A stretch of DNA of 64,000 nucleotides from DAISKN01 sp963716925 (GTDB lineage: Bacteria; Acidobacteriota; Vicinamibacteria; Marinacidobacterales; SMYC01), in NCBI GenBank assembly GCA_963716925.1, contig CAVQUX010000006.1, forward strand, positions 496,001 to 560,000, given 5' to 3'. Positions 55,249 to 64,000 of the stretch are shown here, piece by piece. Under the pieces are notes generated by a model. It was not told the origin of the DNA. It saw only the letters and a program-made list of their open reading frames with translations, and made no database searches. Each line of letters starts with the position of its first letter. Position 1 is the stretch's first letter. A program made the translations under genes and the position numbers.

Positions 55249-55641
55249 TCATGAGCGTTTGCCTTCCTTCAGGTTCACCACGTGTCGGATGGCTCGAATC
55301 ACGTCCTGGCCGGGGGCGGTCTTGCGAAAATACGCGGCGCAGCCTGCGGCCTGCGCCTGCGCGCGGGTCTCGGGCTCGTCGTGCGCGGTGATGTAGATTA
55401 TGGGGGTCGACGACCCGGAGGCACGGAGCTGCCGGTGGAGCTCGATGCCGGACATGCCGCCCAACTGGACGTCGAACACCAGGCAATCGAACACGGGCCG
55501 CTTGGCGTCGGCAAGGAATGCCTCGGCGGAGAGATAGCTGACCGGCTGGATCCCCTCTGCCCGGAGCAGGCGACTCAAGGCACGGCACGCGCCCTCGTCA
55601 TCATCAACGACAGCGACGTAGGTCTGGCAGGGAGCGCTCAT
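55249..55641 (-). CDS. Stand-alone receiver-domain response regulator
   Basis: 130 residues, one receiver domain. Acidic pocket VVDDDEG, phosphoacceptor aspartate in VFDVQLGGMSG at about 58, switch threonine in YITAHDE, and conserved lysine in YFRKTAPG. No output domain. It lies 39 bases downstream of the LuxR-type regulator, so the kinase may phosphorylate both, the lone receiver acting as a phosphate sink or relay. It ends in HVVNLKEGKRS. Confidence 0.92.
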   Translation of the reverse strand: MSAPCQTYVAVVDDDEGACRALSRLLRAEGIQPVSYLSAEAFLADAKRPVFDCLVFDVQLGGMSGIELHRQLRASGSSTPIIYITAHDEPETRAQAQAAGCAAYFRKTAPGQDVIRAIRHVVNLKEGKRS

Positions 55642-55680
55642 CTGGTGATGAGCACCCTACTCCTTGCTGCGCCCCGGGGA

Positions 55681-56307
55681 CTACTGCCCTTTAGGGAAGG
55701 CCTCCATCCACAACTGCGTCAGCTCGGCGACCGACTGGACGCCCACCTTGCTGGTGATGGCGGTGCGGTGAAGCTTCACGGTGCGTTCATGGATGCCAAG
55801 GTCCGCGGCGATCTGTTTGTTCAGTTGACCGCGAAGAACGTGCTCGAGCACCTCGCGCTCGCGCCCGGTGAGCGTGCCGAAGCGGGCGCGCACGCTCTGA
55901 ACGCGCGCCCGCTCGGCGCGTTCGCGGGCATCGCGGGCGAGCGCGCGGGTGACGGCTTCCAGCAACGCCTCCCTGGGCGCTCGCTTGGTGAGGAAATCCT
56001 CCGCGCCCAGGCGCATCGCCTGAACCGAAGTGGGAATGTCGCCATGCCCGGTCAGGAACAGCACGGGCAACGGATTGTCGCTCTCGGCCAGCGCCGCTTG
56101 CAGATCCAGGCCACTCAAGCCCGGCATCTGTAGATCCGCCACCACGCAACCGGGGCCGGTGGCCGGCAGACTCTCGACGAACTCGGAAGCCGAGGAGAAA
56201 GCCTTCACCTGATGGCCCGCCGCCCGCAGCAGCCGCGAGACGGCCACGCGAAACGACGTGTCGTCGTCGACGACGAAAACCGTACGATCGGCCGAGGAGC
56301 TCGTCAT
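55681..56307 (-). CDS. FixJ/LuxR-family response regulator
   Basis: 208 residues from the ATG at 56307, which overlaps the kinase stop (ATGA). The receiver has VVDDDTS, the phosphoacceptor aspartate in VADLQMPGLSG at about 56, FLTGHGDIPTSVQAM and FLTKRAP. The LuxR HTH at about 140-200 contains LTGREREVLEHVLRGQLNK and GIHERTVKLHR. It should activate transcription when phosphorylated by the adjacent kinase; likely targets are the genes downstream on the same strand. A collapsed copy of this gene sits at 50959-51065. Confidence 0.94.
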   Translation of the reverse strand: MTSSSADRTVFVVDDDTSFRVAVSRLLRAAGHQVKAFSSASEFVESLPATGPGCVVADLQMPGLSGLDLQAALAESDNPLPVLFLTGHGDIPTSVQAMRLGAEDFLTKRAPREALLEAVTRALARDARERAERARVQSVRARFGTLTGREREVLEHVLRGQLNKQIAADLGIHERTVKLHRTAITSKVGVQSVAELTQLWMEAFPKGQ

Positions 56308-58121
56308 TCTTCCCGGCTCACCGGCACGGTGAAATAGAACGTGGCCCCGGCGGGGCTGCTTTCGGCCCACATCCGTCCCCCGTGCGCTTGGATGATGGTG
56401 CCGGAGATGGGTAGACCCATGCCCATGCCATCGGGCTTGGTGGTGAAAAACGGCTCGAAGAGCCGCGCGAGCTTGGCGTCGGCGACACCGTGACCGGCAT
56501 CGGCGATCGCCACTTCGATGAACCCGCCATCCGCCTGTCGGGCACGCACGACCAGGCGTCGCCGCTCGGCCGGCACTTCGGCCATGGCATCCATGCCGTT
56601 GAGGCTGAGGTTGAGGAGCACCTGCTGCAGATGCACACGAACCCCGCGCACCGCGGGTAGCGCCTCTGGGATTTCGACGCTCAGGCGTACGTTGCGGCGC
56701 GCCGCGTCCGGCCGCACCAGGACCAGGACCTCGTCGACCAGTTCCGCCACGTGGAGCTTGACGGGTTCCAGCACGCGCCGCGTGAGGAGAGCCCGCATGT
56801 GATCGATGACCTCGCCCGCGCGGTGATCGTCCCTGCAGATGTCGGCGAGGATGGCGCGCACCTCCTCCAGGTCCGGCGGGTTGCTCTGGAGCAAGACCTC
56901 GCCGGCTTCGGCATTGCGCAGGATCGCCCCCAGCGGCTGGCTCAACTCATGGGCCAAGCCCGAAGCCAACTGGGCCATGGTGGACAAGCGAACGGCATGG
57001 TTCAGCTCGGCCTGCAGCCGCAGCATTTCGCTTTCGTCCTCCTTGCGGGCGGTGACGTCCATGCACATGCCCAGCATGCGCACCGCTCCGTCTCTCGCCG
57101 GCCTTTCCACCCGGCCGTTCGCGGCGATCCAGCGTTGGCTGCCATCGGGCAGGATCACACGATGCTCGGTCGAGTAGTACGACTCCGCGTCCAGCGCCCG
57201 CCGCAGAGCGTGCCGCATGGACTCTTGATCCTCGGGATGCAAGTGCGTGAGGAACGAATCCATCGAGATGGACTTGCCGGGCGCAAAGCCGAGCATCGAG
57301 TTGAGTTTGTCGGAGGCCCACACCTTGTCCTGCGGAATGGTCCAGATCCAGAACCCGAGATCGACGGCATCCGCCACCAGGGCCACCTGCTGCTCGCGTT
57401 CGCGCAAGTCGTCCGAAAGCCCCGCGGCACGGAACGCGTCATCGCTGAGCTGGTAGCCCATCACCGCGAGCACGCCCTGGTAGAGCAAGGTCGCCGTGAG
57501 AGGTGCATGGACGATTTCCCCGAACACCAGCACGGCCTCGATCGTTGCTCCTACCGCGAAGAACGCAATGCTTCCTCCCACCGCCAGTGCCTGCCGCCGG
57601 TCACCCCTCCGCCAGGCCACGAGAGAGGCGTCCGCGACGAAGATCGCGAGCAGCAACAAGTTCAGCTGACCGACCCGCATCCAGGGGTTGGGCGCGCCCT
57701 CGGCGACCGAGACCATCTCTCCGAGAAACGGAAGATGTCCGAGCGCGGATATCTCCTGGTAGTTGAGATTGGGCGCCGGACCGAAATTGAGCAGCAAAGC
57801 CAGGGTTCTCACCCCGCAGACCGTCCAGGCCAGCCACATCCGCCCCGCCCGCAGGTACAGCCGCGTGAACGCGACGAGCGACACGACCGTCACCCAGACC
57901 GGCACATGCGCCCACCTCAACGCGAGGCCGAACTCCGAGGGCGTCACCGCCCGCATCATCCGGAGCTCGCACGCCGCGTAGGCCGCCACCGCCACCGCCG
58001 ACACGGAAAAGCAGAGATGGGCCCACGCGGTACGCCTCCTGGTCCAGATAAGCAGATGCATCGCCGCCAGCGTGAGGCACGCCGACGCGACCATCGACCA
58101 GACGACCGTGACCCAGCTCAT
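56304..58121 (-). CDS. Sensor histidine kinase: multi-TM sensor, PAS, HisKA and HATPase
   Basis: 605 residues. Seven or so TMs fill residues 1-230 and lack a large periplasmic loop, so the sensor probably reads something in the membrane. A PAS domain (about 255-365: LGFWIWTIPQDKVWASDKLN, HRVILPDGSQRWI) precedes the dimerisation helix with phosphorylatable histidine in LASGLAHELSQPLGAI at about 390. The ATP-binding domain has NLSLNGMDAM (N box), ADAGHGV (G1), FFTTKPDGMGMGLPIS (F and G2). Operon with the two regulators downstream. Signal unknown; amino acid, pH or ion change is plausible. Confidence 0.94.
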   Translation of the reverse strand: MSWVTVVWSMVASACLTLAAMHLLIWTRRRTAWAHLCFSVSAVAVAAYAACELRMMRAVTPSEFGLALRWAHVPVWVTVVSLVAFTRLYLRAGRMWLAWTVCGVRTLALLLNFGPAPNLNYQEISALGHLPFLGEMVSVAEGAPNPWMRVGQLNLLLLAIFVADASLVAWRRGDRRQALAVGGSIAFFAVGATIEAVLVFGEIVHAPLTATLLYQGVLAVMGYQLSDDAFRAAGLSDDLREREQQVALVADAVDLGFWIWTIPQDKVWASDKLNSMLGFAPGKSISMDSFLTHLHPEDQESMRHALRRALDAESYYSTEHRVILPDGSQRWIAANGRVERPARDGAVRMLGMCMDVTARKEDESEMLRLQAELNHAVRLSTMAQLASGLAHELSQPLGAILRNAEAGEVLLQSNPPDLEEVRAILADICRDDHRAGEVIDHMRALLTRRVLEPVKLHVAELVDEVLVLVRPDAARRNVRLSVEIPEALPAVRGVRVHLQQVLLNLSLNGMDAMAEVPAERRRLVVRARQADGGFIEVAIADAGHGVADAKLARLFEPFFTTKPDGMGMGLPISGTIIQAHGGRMWAESSPAGATFYFTVPVSREE

Positions 58122-58289
58122 GGCGCGGCCGGGGCCGGGCAGCGCGGTTCATGGGCTCTGCGCCTTCGCCCCGCGCACTCGAGATTCGCAGCAGGCATTA
58201 TTTGCCCGGAAGGATACTGGCTTGAGCGCCCCGAGCCAAGTCGCTCCCTTTCACAGCAACTCTCCGTGACGTCCAAGACCCGTGATGTG

Positions 58290-58725
58290 ACAGGCATTTT
58301 CTCCGGTTCACCGTGAGGAGACCCTCGCGGGGCGCTCCGAAGACATCAAGGAGTATTCGATCGCCGTCGAAGCCTATGGGCGCCCGCCGGACTTCGACCC
58401 GCGAGCCGACGCCGCGGTACGTACCGAAGCCCATAGACTCCGCGAGAAGCTCGACGCTTACTACGAGACGGAGGGGAAGGAAGACAGGTTCGCATCCTCT
58501 TCCCCAAGGGCGGGTACGTTCCGACGTTCGTCGTTCCTCCTAGTGGGGGCGGCGATCCTCGCCGCCTACTCCGCCTACAGCCTGGTGTCGAGGGGCGCCG
58601 GTGCCGAGCCGGGCAAAAGATTGTCGTCACCCAGGGTCAGCTCGCGTCCTCACGGACGCCACAGCGGCGGGAGTAGTCCTCCCTCCTCGCTCTCGAACCT
58701 TTCGCCACTTTCGATCGTTCTATAG
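58290..58725 (+). pseudogene. Broken N-terminal part of a membrane-anchored regulator with a conserved helical domain
   Basis: After correcting single missing bases near 58312 and 58490, the plus strand reads HFLRFTV, ETLAGRSEDIKEYSIAVEAY, DFDPRADAAVRTEAHRLREK, LDAYYETEGKEDR and LFPKGGYVPTF, then a TM stretch (LLVGAAILAAYSAYSLV). This N-terminal module is common in acidobacterial TPR/TolB-type regulators. What should follow (repeat domains) is missing, and the end at about 58725 abuts the next gene. Pseudogene or deeply frameshifted. 58122-58290 holds nothing recognisable. Confidence 0.65.
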
Positions 58726-58728
58726 CGC

Positions 58729-59892
58729 ATGACTCCACTCTTGATGGCTTCCTGTCTCGCCCTCCTTGGAGCCCGAATCTACCCGGCACCCGGAGCGCCG
58801 CCGATCGACGACGGAACGGTCGTCGCCTGCGACGGGAGCATCAGCGCGGTCGGCGAGCGCGGGAGCGTCGATGTCCCCGGGACCGCGGAACGCCTGGACG
58901 CGACGGGGCTTTCGATTACCTACGGATTCTGGAACAGCCACGTCCACTTCACGGAAGAGGCGGTCGCGAACGCCGACGCACTAGAGGCGGAAGCCCTCGA
59001 GGGCCACCTCCGGGAGATGCTCACCCGCTGGGGCTTCACCACCGTCGTCGACACCGGCTCGCTTCTCGCGAACACCGTCCGGATTCGCGAGCGGATCCGG
59101 GCCGGGGAGGTCGCCGGTCCCGACATCCTCACGGCCGGAACCCCGCTCTATCCTCCGAACGGAGTCCCCTACTACGTGAAGGACTCGATCCCTCCGGAGG
59201 TGGTGGCCATGCTTCCGCAGCCGGCATCGAGCGAGGAAGCCGCTCTCGTCCTGCGCTCCAATTACGAGAGCGGCGCCGATCTCGCGAAGGTTTTCGCCGT
59301 GTCCTGGGTCGCGCGCGGCAAGACGCTTCCCATGCCTCTAGAGATCATCCGTGCGGCGGCCGAGGAGACCCATTCGCGAGGGAGGCTCCTCTTCGCCCAC
59401 CCGTCGCTTACGGAAGGAGTCCTTCTGGCTCTCGAAGGCGGTGTGGACGTGCTCGCGCACAGCATCGAGGATCCGGAGAACCTCGATGACGCCCTCATCC
59501 GACGGCTGGTCGACGCCAGAGTGTCGCTGGTGCCGACGCTCGAGCTCTTCGCTCCCTTCGGCGGAATCGACGAGATCGTAGATGCCTTGGCACGCTTCCG
59601 CCGCGCGGGAGGCCAGGTTCTCTTCGGAACCGACGTCGGCTACCGTCCCGACTACGACCCCACCGAGGAGTACGAGCTCATGAAGCGGGCGGGGCTGTCG
59701 TTCGACGAGATCCTCGCCTCGCTTACGACGGCGCCCGCGGAGCGGTTCGGCCAGTCGGATCGCAAGGGAGTGATCGAGCCGGGCAAGCAGGCGGATCTCG
59801 TGGTCCTCGAGGGCGATCCCCGCGAGAACATCGGCGCGCTCGGCCGGGTCCGCTACACCGTTCGCGAGGGGCGGCTCATCTGGAGCCGATGA
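58729..59892 (+). CDS. Amidohydrolase superfamily protein
   Basis: 387 residues. Beta-sandwich ends (GARIYPAPGAPPIDDGTVVA and GVIEPGKQADLVVLEGDPREN) enclose a TIM barrel with metal motif SHVHF at about 65-69, the lysine-like position in SGADLAKVFAVSW, HPSLTEGV, DVLAHSIEDP and the aspartate in FGTDVGYRPDY. The signal-like start LLMASCLALLGA is weak; the segment may be a lipoprotein signal (ASC). Imidazolonepropionase- or prolidase-like. Its 3' end overlaps the convergent HAD gene by 17 bases. Confidence 0.9.
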   Translation: MTPLLMASCLALLGARIYPAPGAPPIDDGTVVACDGSISAVGERGSVDVPGTAERLDATGLSITYGFWNSHVHFTEEAVANADALEAEALEGHLREMLTRWGFTTVVDTGSLLANTVRIRERIRAGEVAGPDILTAGTPLYPPNGVPYYVKDSIPPEVVAMLPQPASSEEAALVLRSNYESGADLAKVFAVSWVARGKTLPMPLEIIRAAAEETHSRGRLLFAHPSLTEGVLLALEGGVDVLAHSIEDPENLDDALIRRLVDARVSLVPTLELFAPFGGIDEIVDALARFRRAGGQVLFGTDVGYRPDYDPTEEYELMKRAGLSFDEILASLTTAPAERFGQSDRKGVIEPGKQADLVVLEGDPRENIGALGRVRYTVREGRLIWSR

Positions 59893-60493
59893 GATCGAGG
59901 ATCTCGCCGACCGCCTCCACCCGGACGTCGCCTTCCATCCGGACCCCCACGAACCAGATGCCGGCGCCCCGGGCCGCGTCGCGATCGAAGCTCGTGTCCC
60001 CGACCATCCACGCTTCCTCCGGCTCGACGCTCAGGAGGCGCGAGGCGAGAAGGAGCGAATCGGGCGCCGGCTTTCCCCGGGGCGCGTCGCCTCCGCCGAC
60101 GACGACGTCTGGCGCAGCTCCCGCCCTTTCGACGATCGAGGTCGCGAGCGACTTCTGCGTGTTGGTCACCACCGCGGTCGCGATGCGCTCCTCGCGCAGC
60201 CATCGAAAGACCTCCGGCACCTCTCCCGGCACCACCAGATGGGCGAGGTGCTCGAAGTAGTGATCCTGATAGAAGCGCTCGACGTCGGCGACGGAATGCC
60301 CGGGAAAGAACCAATCGCGATCGGCGAGAGTACTCTGGCCCCAGCTCTCGCGGTAGAGCTCCTGCGAGATCGCCTCGTAGCCGAGCTCGCGCGCGGTGTG
60401 GTTGAGAAGGTGGAACCAGACGGCGTAGCTGTCGATGAGCACTCCGTCGAGGTCGAAGAGGATGGCGCGGGGCCTTTCTCTCATGGCTCTCAT
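59876..60493 (-). CDS. HAD-superfamily phosphatase (phosphoglycolate-phosphatase-like)
   Basis: 205 residues from the ATG at 60493 (60484 is an alternative). HAD motifs: nucleophile DLDGVLID at about 12-19, TNT in VVTNTQKSL, lysine in GGDAPRGKPAPD, and the acidic pair in VGDTSFDRDAARGAG. The helical cap (about 25-95) is of the C1 type as in phosphoglycolate phosphatase or beta-phosphoglucomutase. It lies 7 bases after the ligase stop, so the two may be co-transcribed. Substrate unknown. Confidence 0.92.
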   Translation of the reverse strand: MRAMRERPRAILFDLDGVLIDSYAVWFHLLNHTARELGYEAISQELYRESWGQSTLADRDWFFPGHSVADVERFYQDHYFEHLAHLVVPGEVPEVFRWLREERIATAVVTNTQKSLATSIVERAGAAPDVVVGGGDAPRGKPAPDSLLLASRLLSVEPEEAWMVGDTSFDRDAARGAGIWFVGVRMEGDVRVEAVGEILDLIGSR

Positions 60494-60500
60494 GTTCGTG

Positions 60501-62079
60501 CTACCAGAGCTCGAGCTGCCGCTCGGACGCCTCGAGCGATTCGCCGGTTCGCCTGCGGTAGATCTCGCGCACCGTCTCGATGGTGTCCGCCTCGTCGGGC
60601 CGCTTGTCGTCGCGGTAGGCTTTGAGCCTCGCGAAGCGGAGAGCGAGTCCCCCGGGATAATGCGGGCTCTTCTGGATATCGTTGAAGGCAATCTCCACCA
60701 CGAGCTCCGGTCTCACGCGCACCACCCAGTCTCCCCTCTCGGTCGCGATTTCCTGGAGCTTCCTCGTCTGCCACGCGAGGATCTCGTCCGTCATTCCCTT
60801 GAAGGTCTTTCCCAGCATCACGAACTCTCCGGTCGAGGGGTCGCGCGCGCCCAGGTGGAGGTTGCTGAGCCACCCCCGCCTCCGGCCGCTGCCCCACTCG
60901 GCCGCCAGCACCACGAGGTCGAGAGTCTCCGCCGTCTTGAGCTTGAGCCACGCTTTTCCGCGCGAGCCCGCTTCGTAGGGAGCATCGAGGGACTTCGCCA
61001 GGATCCCCTCATGCCCCGCGCCGAGCGCTTTCCCGACGAAGGTCTGCGCCTCCTCCGCGTCGGACGTCGTAAGACGCGGCACGATCATCTCTCCGCCCAG
61101 CGTCCGGCTGAGGATGGCGAATCTCTCGCTCGCGGGCCGGGAGGTGAGGTCGACGCCGTCGAGAAACAGGCAGTCGAAGAAGACCGCCGTCAGCGGCAGG
61201 GCGCTCCGCAGCGCCGCGACGTCCAGCTTGCGGCCGAATCTGCGCATCGTCGTCTGGAACGGAAGCGGGCGCCCGTCGGGATCGAGAGCGATGGCTTCTC
61301 CGTCGAGGACCAGACTCCGGGCGGCGGCTTCGCGGATTCGCTCCTCGATCTCGGGACAGGCCTGGGTGACGTCGTTCGATTGCCGGCTGTAGATGCGGAC
61401 GTCGCCGTCCGACTTGTGCACCTGGATCCGCGCGCCGTCGAGCTTGTACTCCAGGGCGGCGGTGCCGAGGGTCGCGAGCGCCTCCGAGACGTTCTCCGCC
61501 GTTTGCGCCAGCATCGGCTGGATGGGGCGAAACAACTCGAGATGAAACCGCGCGAGGCCCGAAGCTCCCTCCTCGAGCGCCGTTCGCGCGACGAGGCCGA
61601 GGTCGCCCGAGAGCATGAACGCGCGGCGAACGCCTTCCGCAGGCGCGGCTGCTGCCTTCGCGATCGCCTCCAGCATGACGCCCTCGAGCGAGCCCTGTCT
61701 CAAATCCTCGAGCAGGAGTCGCGTGAGAAAGTCCTGCTCCTCCCGGGTAGCGCGGCGATAGAGGCCGCGCAGTATCTCGAGCCGGGCCGCGCTCGAGCCC
61801 GCGCCGCCGACACTCTCGAGCTCCCCGAGGATCCCATCGACATCCCTGAGGTCGAGGGACGGCGCTCTGCGCCCCTTCGACCCGGCGCATGTCCTTCAGA
61901 GTCGCGTGGCCAATCCCGAGGCGTCCCCGCGGAAGACGGCCCGACAGGCACGAGACCACGAGAGGCACTTCGTCGACCGGCGCCCGGCCGAGGACCTCGC
62001 CGAGGAGCGCCATTTTCTCGAGCCGGCTCGGGGTCTCGGAAAGGCGGCTCGAGGTTTCGACGATCTCCGCGAGCTTCAT
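60501..62079 (-). CDS. ATP-dependent DNA ligase, frame shifted once
   Basis: About 525 residues after removing one base. The N-terminal helical domain (MKLAEIVETSSRLSETPSR onward) is in one frame up to MRRVEG; at 61872-61875 CCCC on the plus strand should be CCC, and the reading then continues RRAPSLDLRDVDGILGEL into the catalytic part. Motif I is EYKLDGARIQV with the AMP-accepting lysine, motif III FDCLFLDG, motif IV EGILAKSL, motif V AWLKLK. The C-terminal OB domain follows. The length and three-domain plan match archaeal-type ligases used in bacterial repair. Confidence 0.88.
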
Positions 62080-62106
62080 GCGTCGAACCACGCTAGCACG
62101 TTATGA

Positions 62107-63475
62107 TTGCCCCGGAGGAACGACTTGAAGGCCCCATTCCCGAGCTTTGCCCGTGGGCTGGCGTTGGCGCTCGTGCTCGCCTCGCGCGGCCCGCGGCCGC
62201 GGCCGACGAGGCTGCGCGCGCCGATGAGACGGGCGCTCGCGTTCCTCCTCGCCCGCCAGGTCCAGGAGCCGCTCGACACTCCTCGTGGACGGGGAGCGCG
62301 TCCGCGACTACCCAGGCGACTGGCCGCAGTTCTTCAGCCTGCGGGGAAGCCCGGCGCTCCGGGTCCGCGACGCGAGCCCGTTCATGGTCGCTTTCATTCA
62401 CCACTCCCTCACCCTGGTGGTGGAGGACAACCGGCAGGCGCTGGGACTGAGCGGACGAGACGTTCGGGACGCCCGCGATATGCGGCGGCGCGCGGTCGCG
62501 CTCCTCTCTCGCTTCGAATCGCCCGCCGGCGCTCCCGATGCCGGCACCTTCGGATTCTGGCCCTACGACCAGCATCCGGGCGTACCGTCGCCCGCCGTCG
62601 AGCGCGCCCTCATCTCCTGGCTGCGCGGTCCGATCCTCGGAGGCGCGCGGGTCCCTCTGAACCTCACCGTGTTTCCAACCCCGCTCGCGATCCCGAGCGA
62701 TGCCGACGTCACCGCCACCACCTACGCGGCGCTCCTCGACGACGCCCGGCTCGACGGGGGAGGGGCGGGCGGCGTGCCGTTCCAACAGTTCTTCGCCGAC
62801 TGGCGCGATCGGGGAGATGTGCCGCGCAGGCTGAACCCGCCGTGGCTGCCGCCGGCGAGCGGCGCTTTTCTCACCTGGCTCACCTACCGGGAGCCGGGAG
62901 CTCCCCTTTTTCCGAACGACGTGGACCTGGTGGTCAACGCCAACGTGCTCTTCGCGCTCGGACGCTACCATCGGCTCGACGCTCCGGGAGTCTCCGAAGC
63001 CATCGACCTGATCCGACTGGTCACCGCCCTCGGGTTGCACCGCGATCGTTTCGAGGAGCTGACCGAGTACTACCCCGACAACTTCGTTTTCCACTATGCG
63101 GTGTCTCGCGCGTATTACGAAGGCGGGGTCACGTCGCTCGCTCCCGCGGTCGAGATTCTGGCCGACGATCTCGAGACGTCGGCGATAGAGCGCGCGGACG
63201 GCACGGCGTACTGGGATCGCGGCGCCCCTCAGCTCAACACCGCGTTCGCGATCCTCACCCTGCTCAACGCCGGCCGCGAGTCTCCCCTCGTCGACCGCGC
63301 CTCCGACTACCTCGCTCTCGAGCAGAACCGGGCGGGTGGATACGACGCGGCTCCCTTCTTCTTCGGCCGCGCCGACGGCGGACAGGTCTTCGAGTTCTCT
63401 TCGTCCGCTTTCACGACGGGAATGGTCCTGGAAGCGCTGGCTCGGAGCGCGCTCGCCTCTCGACAAGACGAATAG
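62107..63475 (+). CDS. Exported protein of unknown function, frame shifted near its start
   Basis: About 455 residues. The N-terminus is a poor but visible signal (FARGLALALVLA), though codons from 62165 to 62215 look damaged. One extra C at 62281-62282 separates ARQVQEPLDT from LVDGERVRDYPGDWPQFF; the rest (from GTG 62285) is uninterrupted. The main part is helical, with repeated motifs of the kind found in alpha/alpha-barrel enzymes (NANVLFALGRYHRLDAPG, GAPQLNTAFAILTLLNAG). I recognise no family. An enzyme acting on glycan or terpenoid substrates is conceivable from the fold impression only. Confidence 0.6.
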
Positions 63476-63517
63476 GGCCCCCGAGGCTCGTGCCCCGGGA
63501 GCCCGATCGGGAGGCGT

Positions 63518-64000
63518 CTAGGTATTTTCCGTCGTCGCGCGAATCGAGGAGTCGGGCCACCATCTGGCGTCCCGCGGGCACGAGCTCGCCCGGAGTCCTC
63601 CTTCGGGTCCTTGGGGTAGGCGTACACCACGAGCGCAGGGACGTACTCCGCTGATTCGGAGGCGACCTCCACCTCGTCCGGGTTCCCCTCGTCCGTCGGG
63701 TCTGGAGTCTCGACCTCCTTGGACAGCACGTAAGCGATGTGTGCCTCCACCTTCGCGAATCGACCCGCAGACAGCGCCGTCGCTCAGCTCCTCTGCGGTC
63801 CTCATCACCAACTCCTCCCGGGGAAGAGGGTTGGGCTCGAGCCCCGGAACGAGGCCGAACGAAGGCCAGAAGATCCGCATGCGAGCGACCTGGCCGCGGA
63901 CGTCGAAGGCGAGCTGCGCGTACGAGTCGAAGACGGGAACGCCGCCGATTTGCCGCGGGAACCGGACGTGGACTTCCGTGCTCAGGAACTCGGCGGGCTT
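63518..64000 (-). CDS. Partial, frame-shifted gene running off the right edge
   Basis: From the edge the minus strand reads FLSTEVHVRFPRQIGGVP, VFDSYAQLAFDVRGQVARM, RIFWPSFGLVPGLEPNPLP and REELVMRTAEELSDGAVC. After a shift near 63765 it reads KVEAHIAYVLSKEVETPDPT and SAEYVPALVVYAYPKDPKE. A further shift near 63600 separates the last part, so the exact end is unclear; the stop at 63518 is one possibility. No family is recognised. Several frame changes in 480 bases suggest a pseudogene or poor consensus at the contig end. Confidence 0.5.
   Translation of the reverse strand, partial: KPAEFLSTEVHVRFPRQIGGVPVFDSYAQLAFDVRGQVARMRIFWPSFGLVPGLEPNPLPREELVMRTAEELSDGAVCGSIREGGGTHRLRAVQGGRDSRPDGRGEPGRGGGRLRISGVRPCARGVRLPQGPEGGLRASSCPRDARWWPDSSIRATTENT

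Overview
The window is GC-rich, densely coded DNA and most likely comes from an Acidobacteriota chromosome or metagenome bin. Three things point there: a VWA protein of the acidobacterial 'VWFA-related' type, an orphan MacB/FtsX-like permease of the acidobacterial duplicated orphan permease type, and an ECF sigma factor directly upstream of a TPR-bearing Ser/Thr kinase. HAF-repeat secreted proteins fit too. This is a family-level inference. I see no rRNA, tRNA, CRISPR array or intact insertion sequence.

Layout. 0-9.9 kb: a tandem array of four paralogous HAF-repeat exported proteins, then a kinase and its ECF sigma factor, with a decayed copy of an alpha/beta hydrolase at the left edge and the intact copy at 9.2 kb. 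9.9-13.6 kb: a macrodomain protein and a large exported beta-propeller/amidohydrolase. 13.7-18.6 kb: a pseudoreceiver plus long coiled-coil protein (FrzS/AglZ-like) facing two paralogous unrecognised proteins. 19-25 kb: a TetR regulator with a palindromic operator in its own promoter, a hydrolase, a diguanylate cyclase, thrB-thrC, and an MBL/beta-CASP nuclease. 25-38 kb: envelope proteins, a second diguanylate cyclase, a rhodanese lipoprotein/Ap4A phosphorylase/Elp3 operon, a D-aminoacylase-like enzyme, a methyltransferase and the orphan permease. 37.8-40.8 kb: a patchwork of two SDR dehydrogenases, a kinase scrap, a hicB-hicA pair and a decayed methyltransferase copy, which looks like a recombination or acquisition site.

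40.8-58.1 kb is the most coherent accessory block: every gene lies on the minus strand. In transcription order it encodes a membrane sensor kinase, a FixJ/LuxR-type regulator, a lone receiver, an exported RidA, a Tat-type L-serine dehydratase, three outer-membrane beta-barrels, an exported amidohydrolase, a periplasmic glutaminase, an HdeD-like protein, a VIT1-like membrane protein, a two-TM K+ channel, a CorA-like channel and a Na+/solute symporter. Serine dehydratase, RidA (which clears its reactive 2-aminoacrylate product) and glutaminase all carry export signals. I infer a periplasmic ammonia-releasing amino-acid deamination pathway under two-component control, possibly tied to acid or nitrogen stress.

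58.1-64 kb: a decayed regulator, an amidohydrolase, a HAD phosphatase, an ATP-dependent DNA ligase, an exported protein of unknown function, and a partial gene at the right edge.

Several conserved genes are split by single-base shifts, mostly in short homopolymers. This may be assembly error, so those reading frames should be treated with care.
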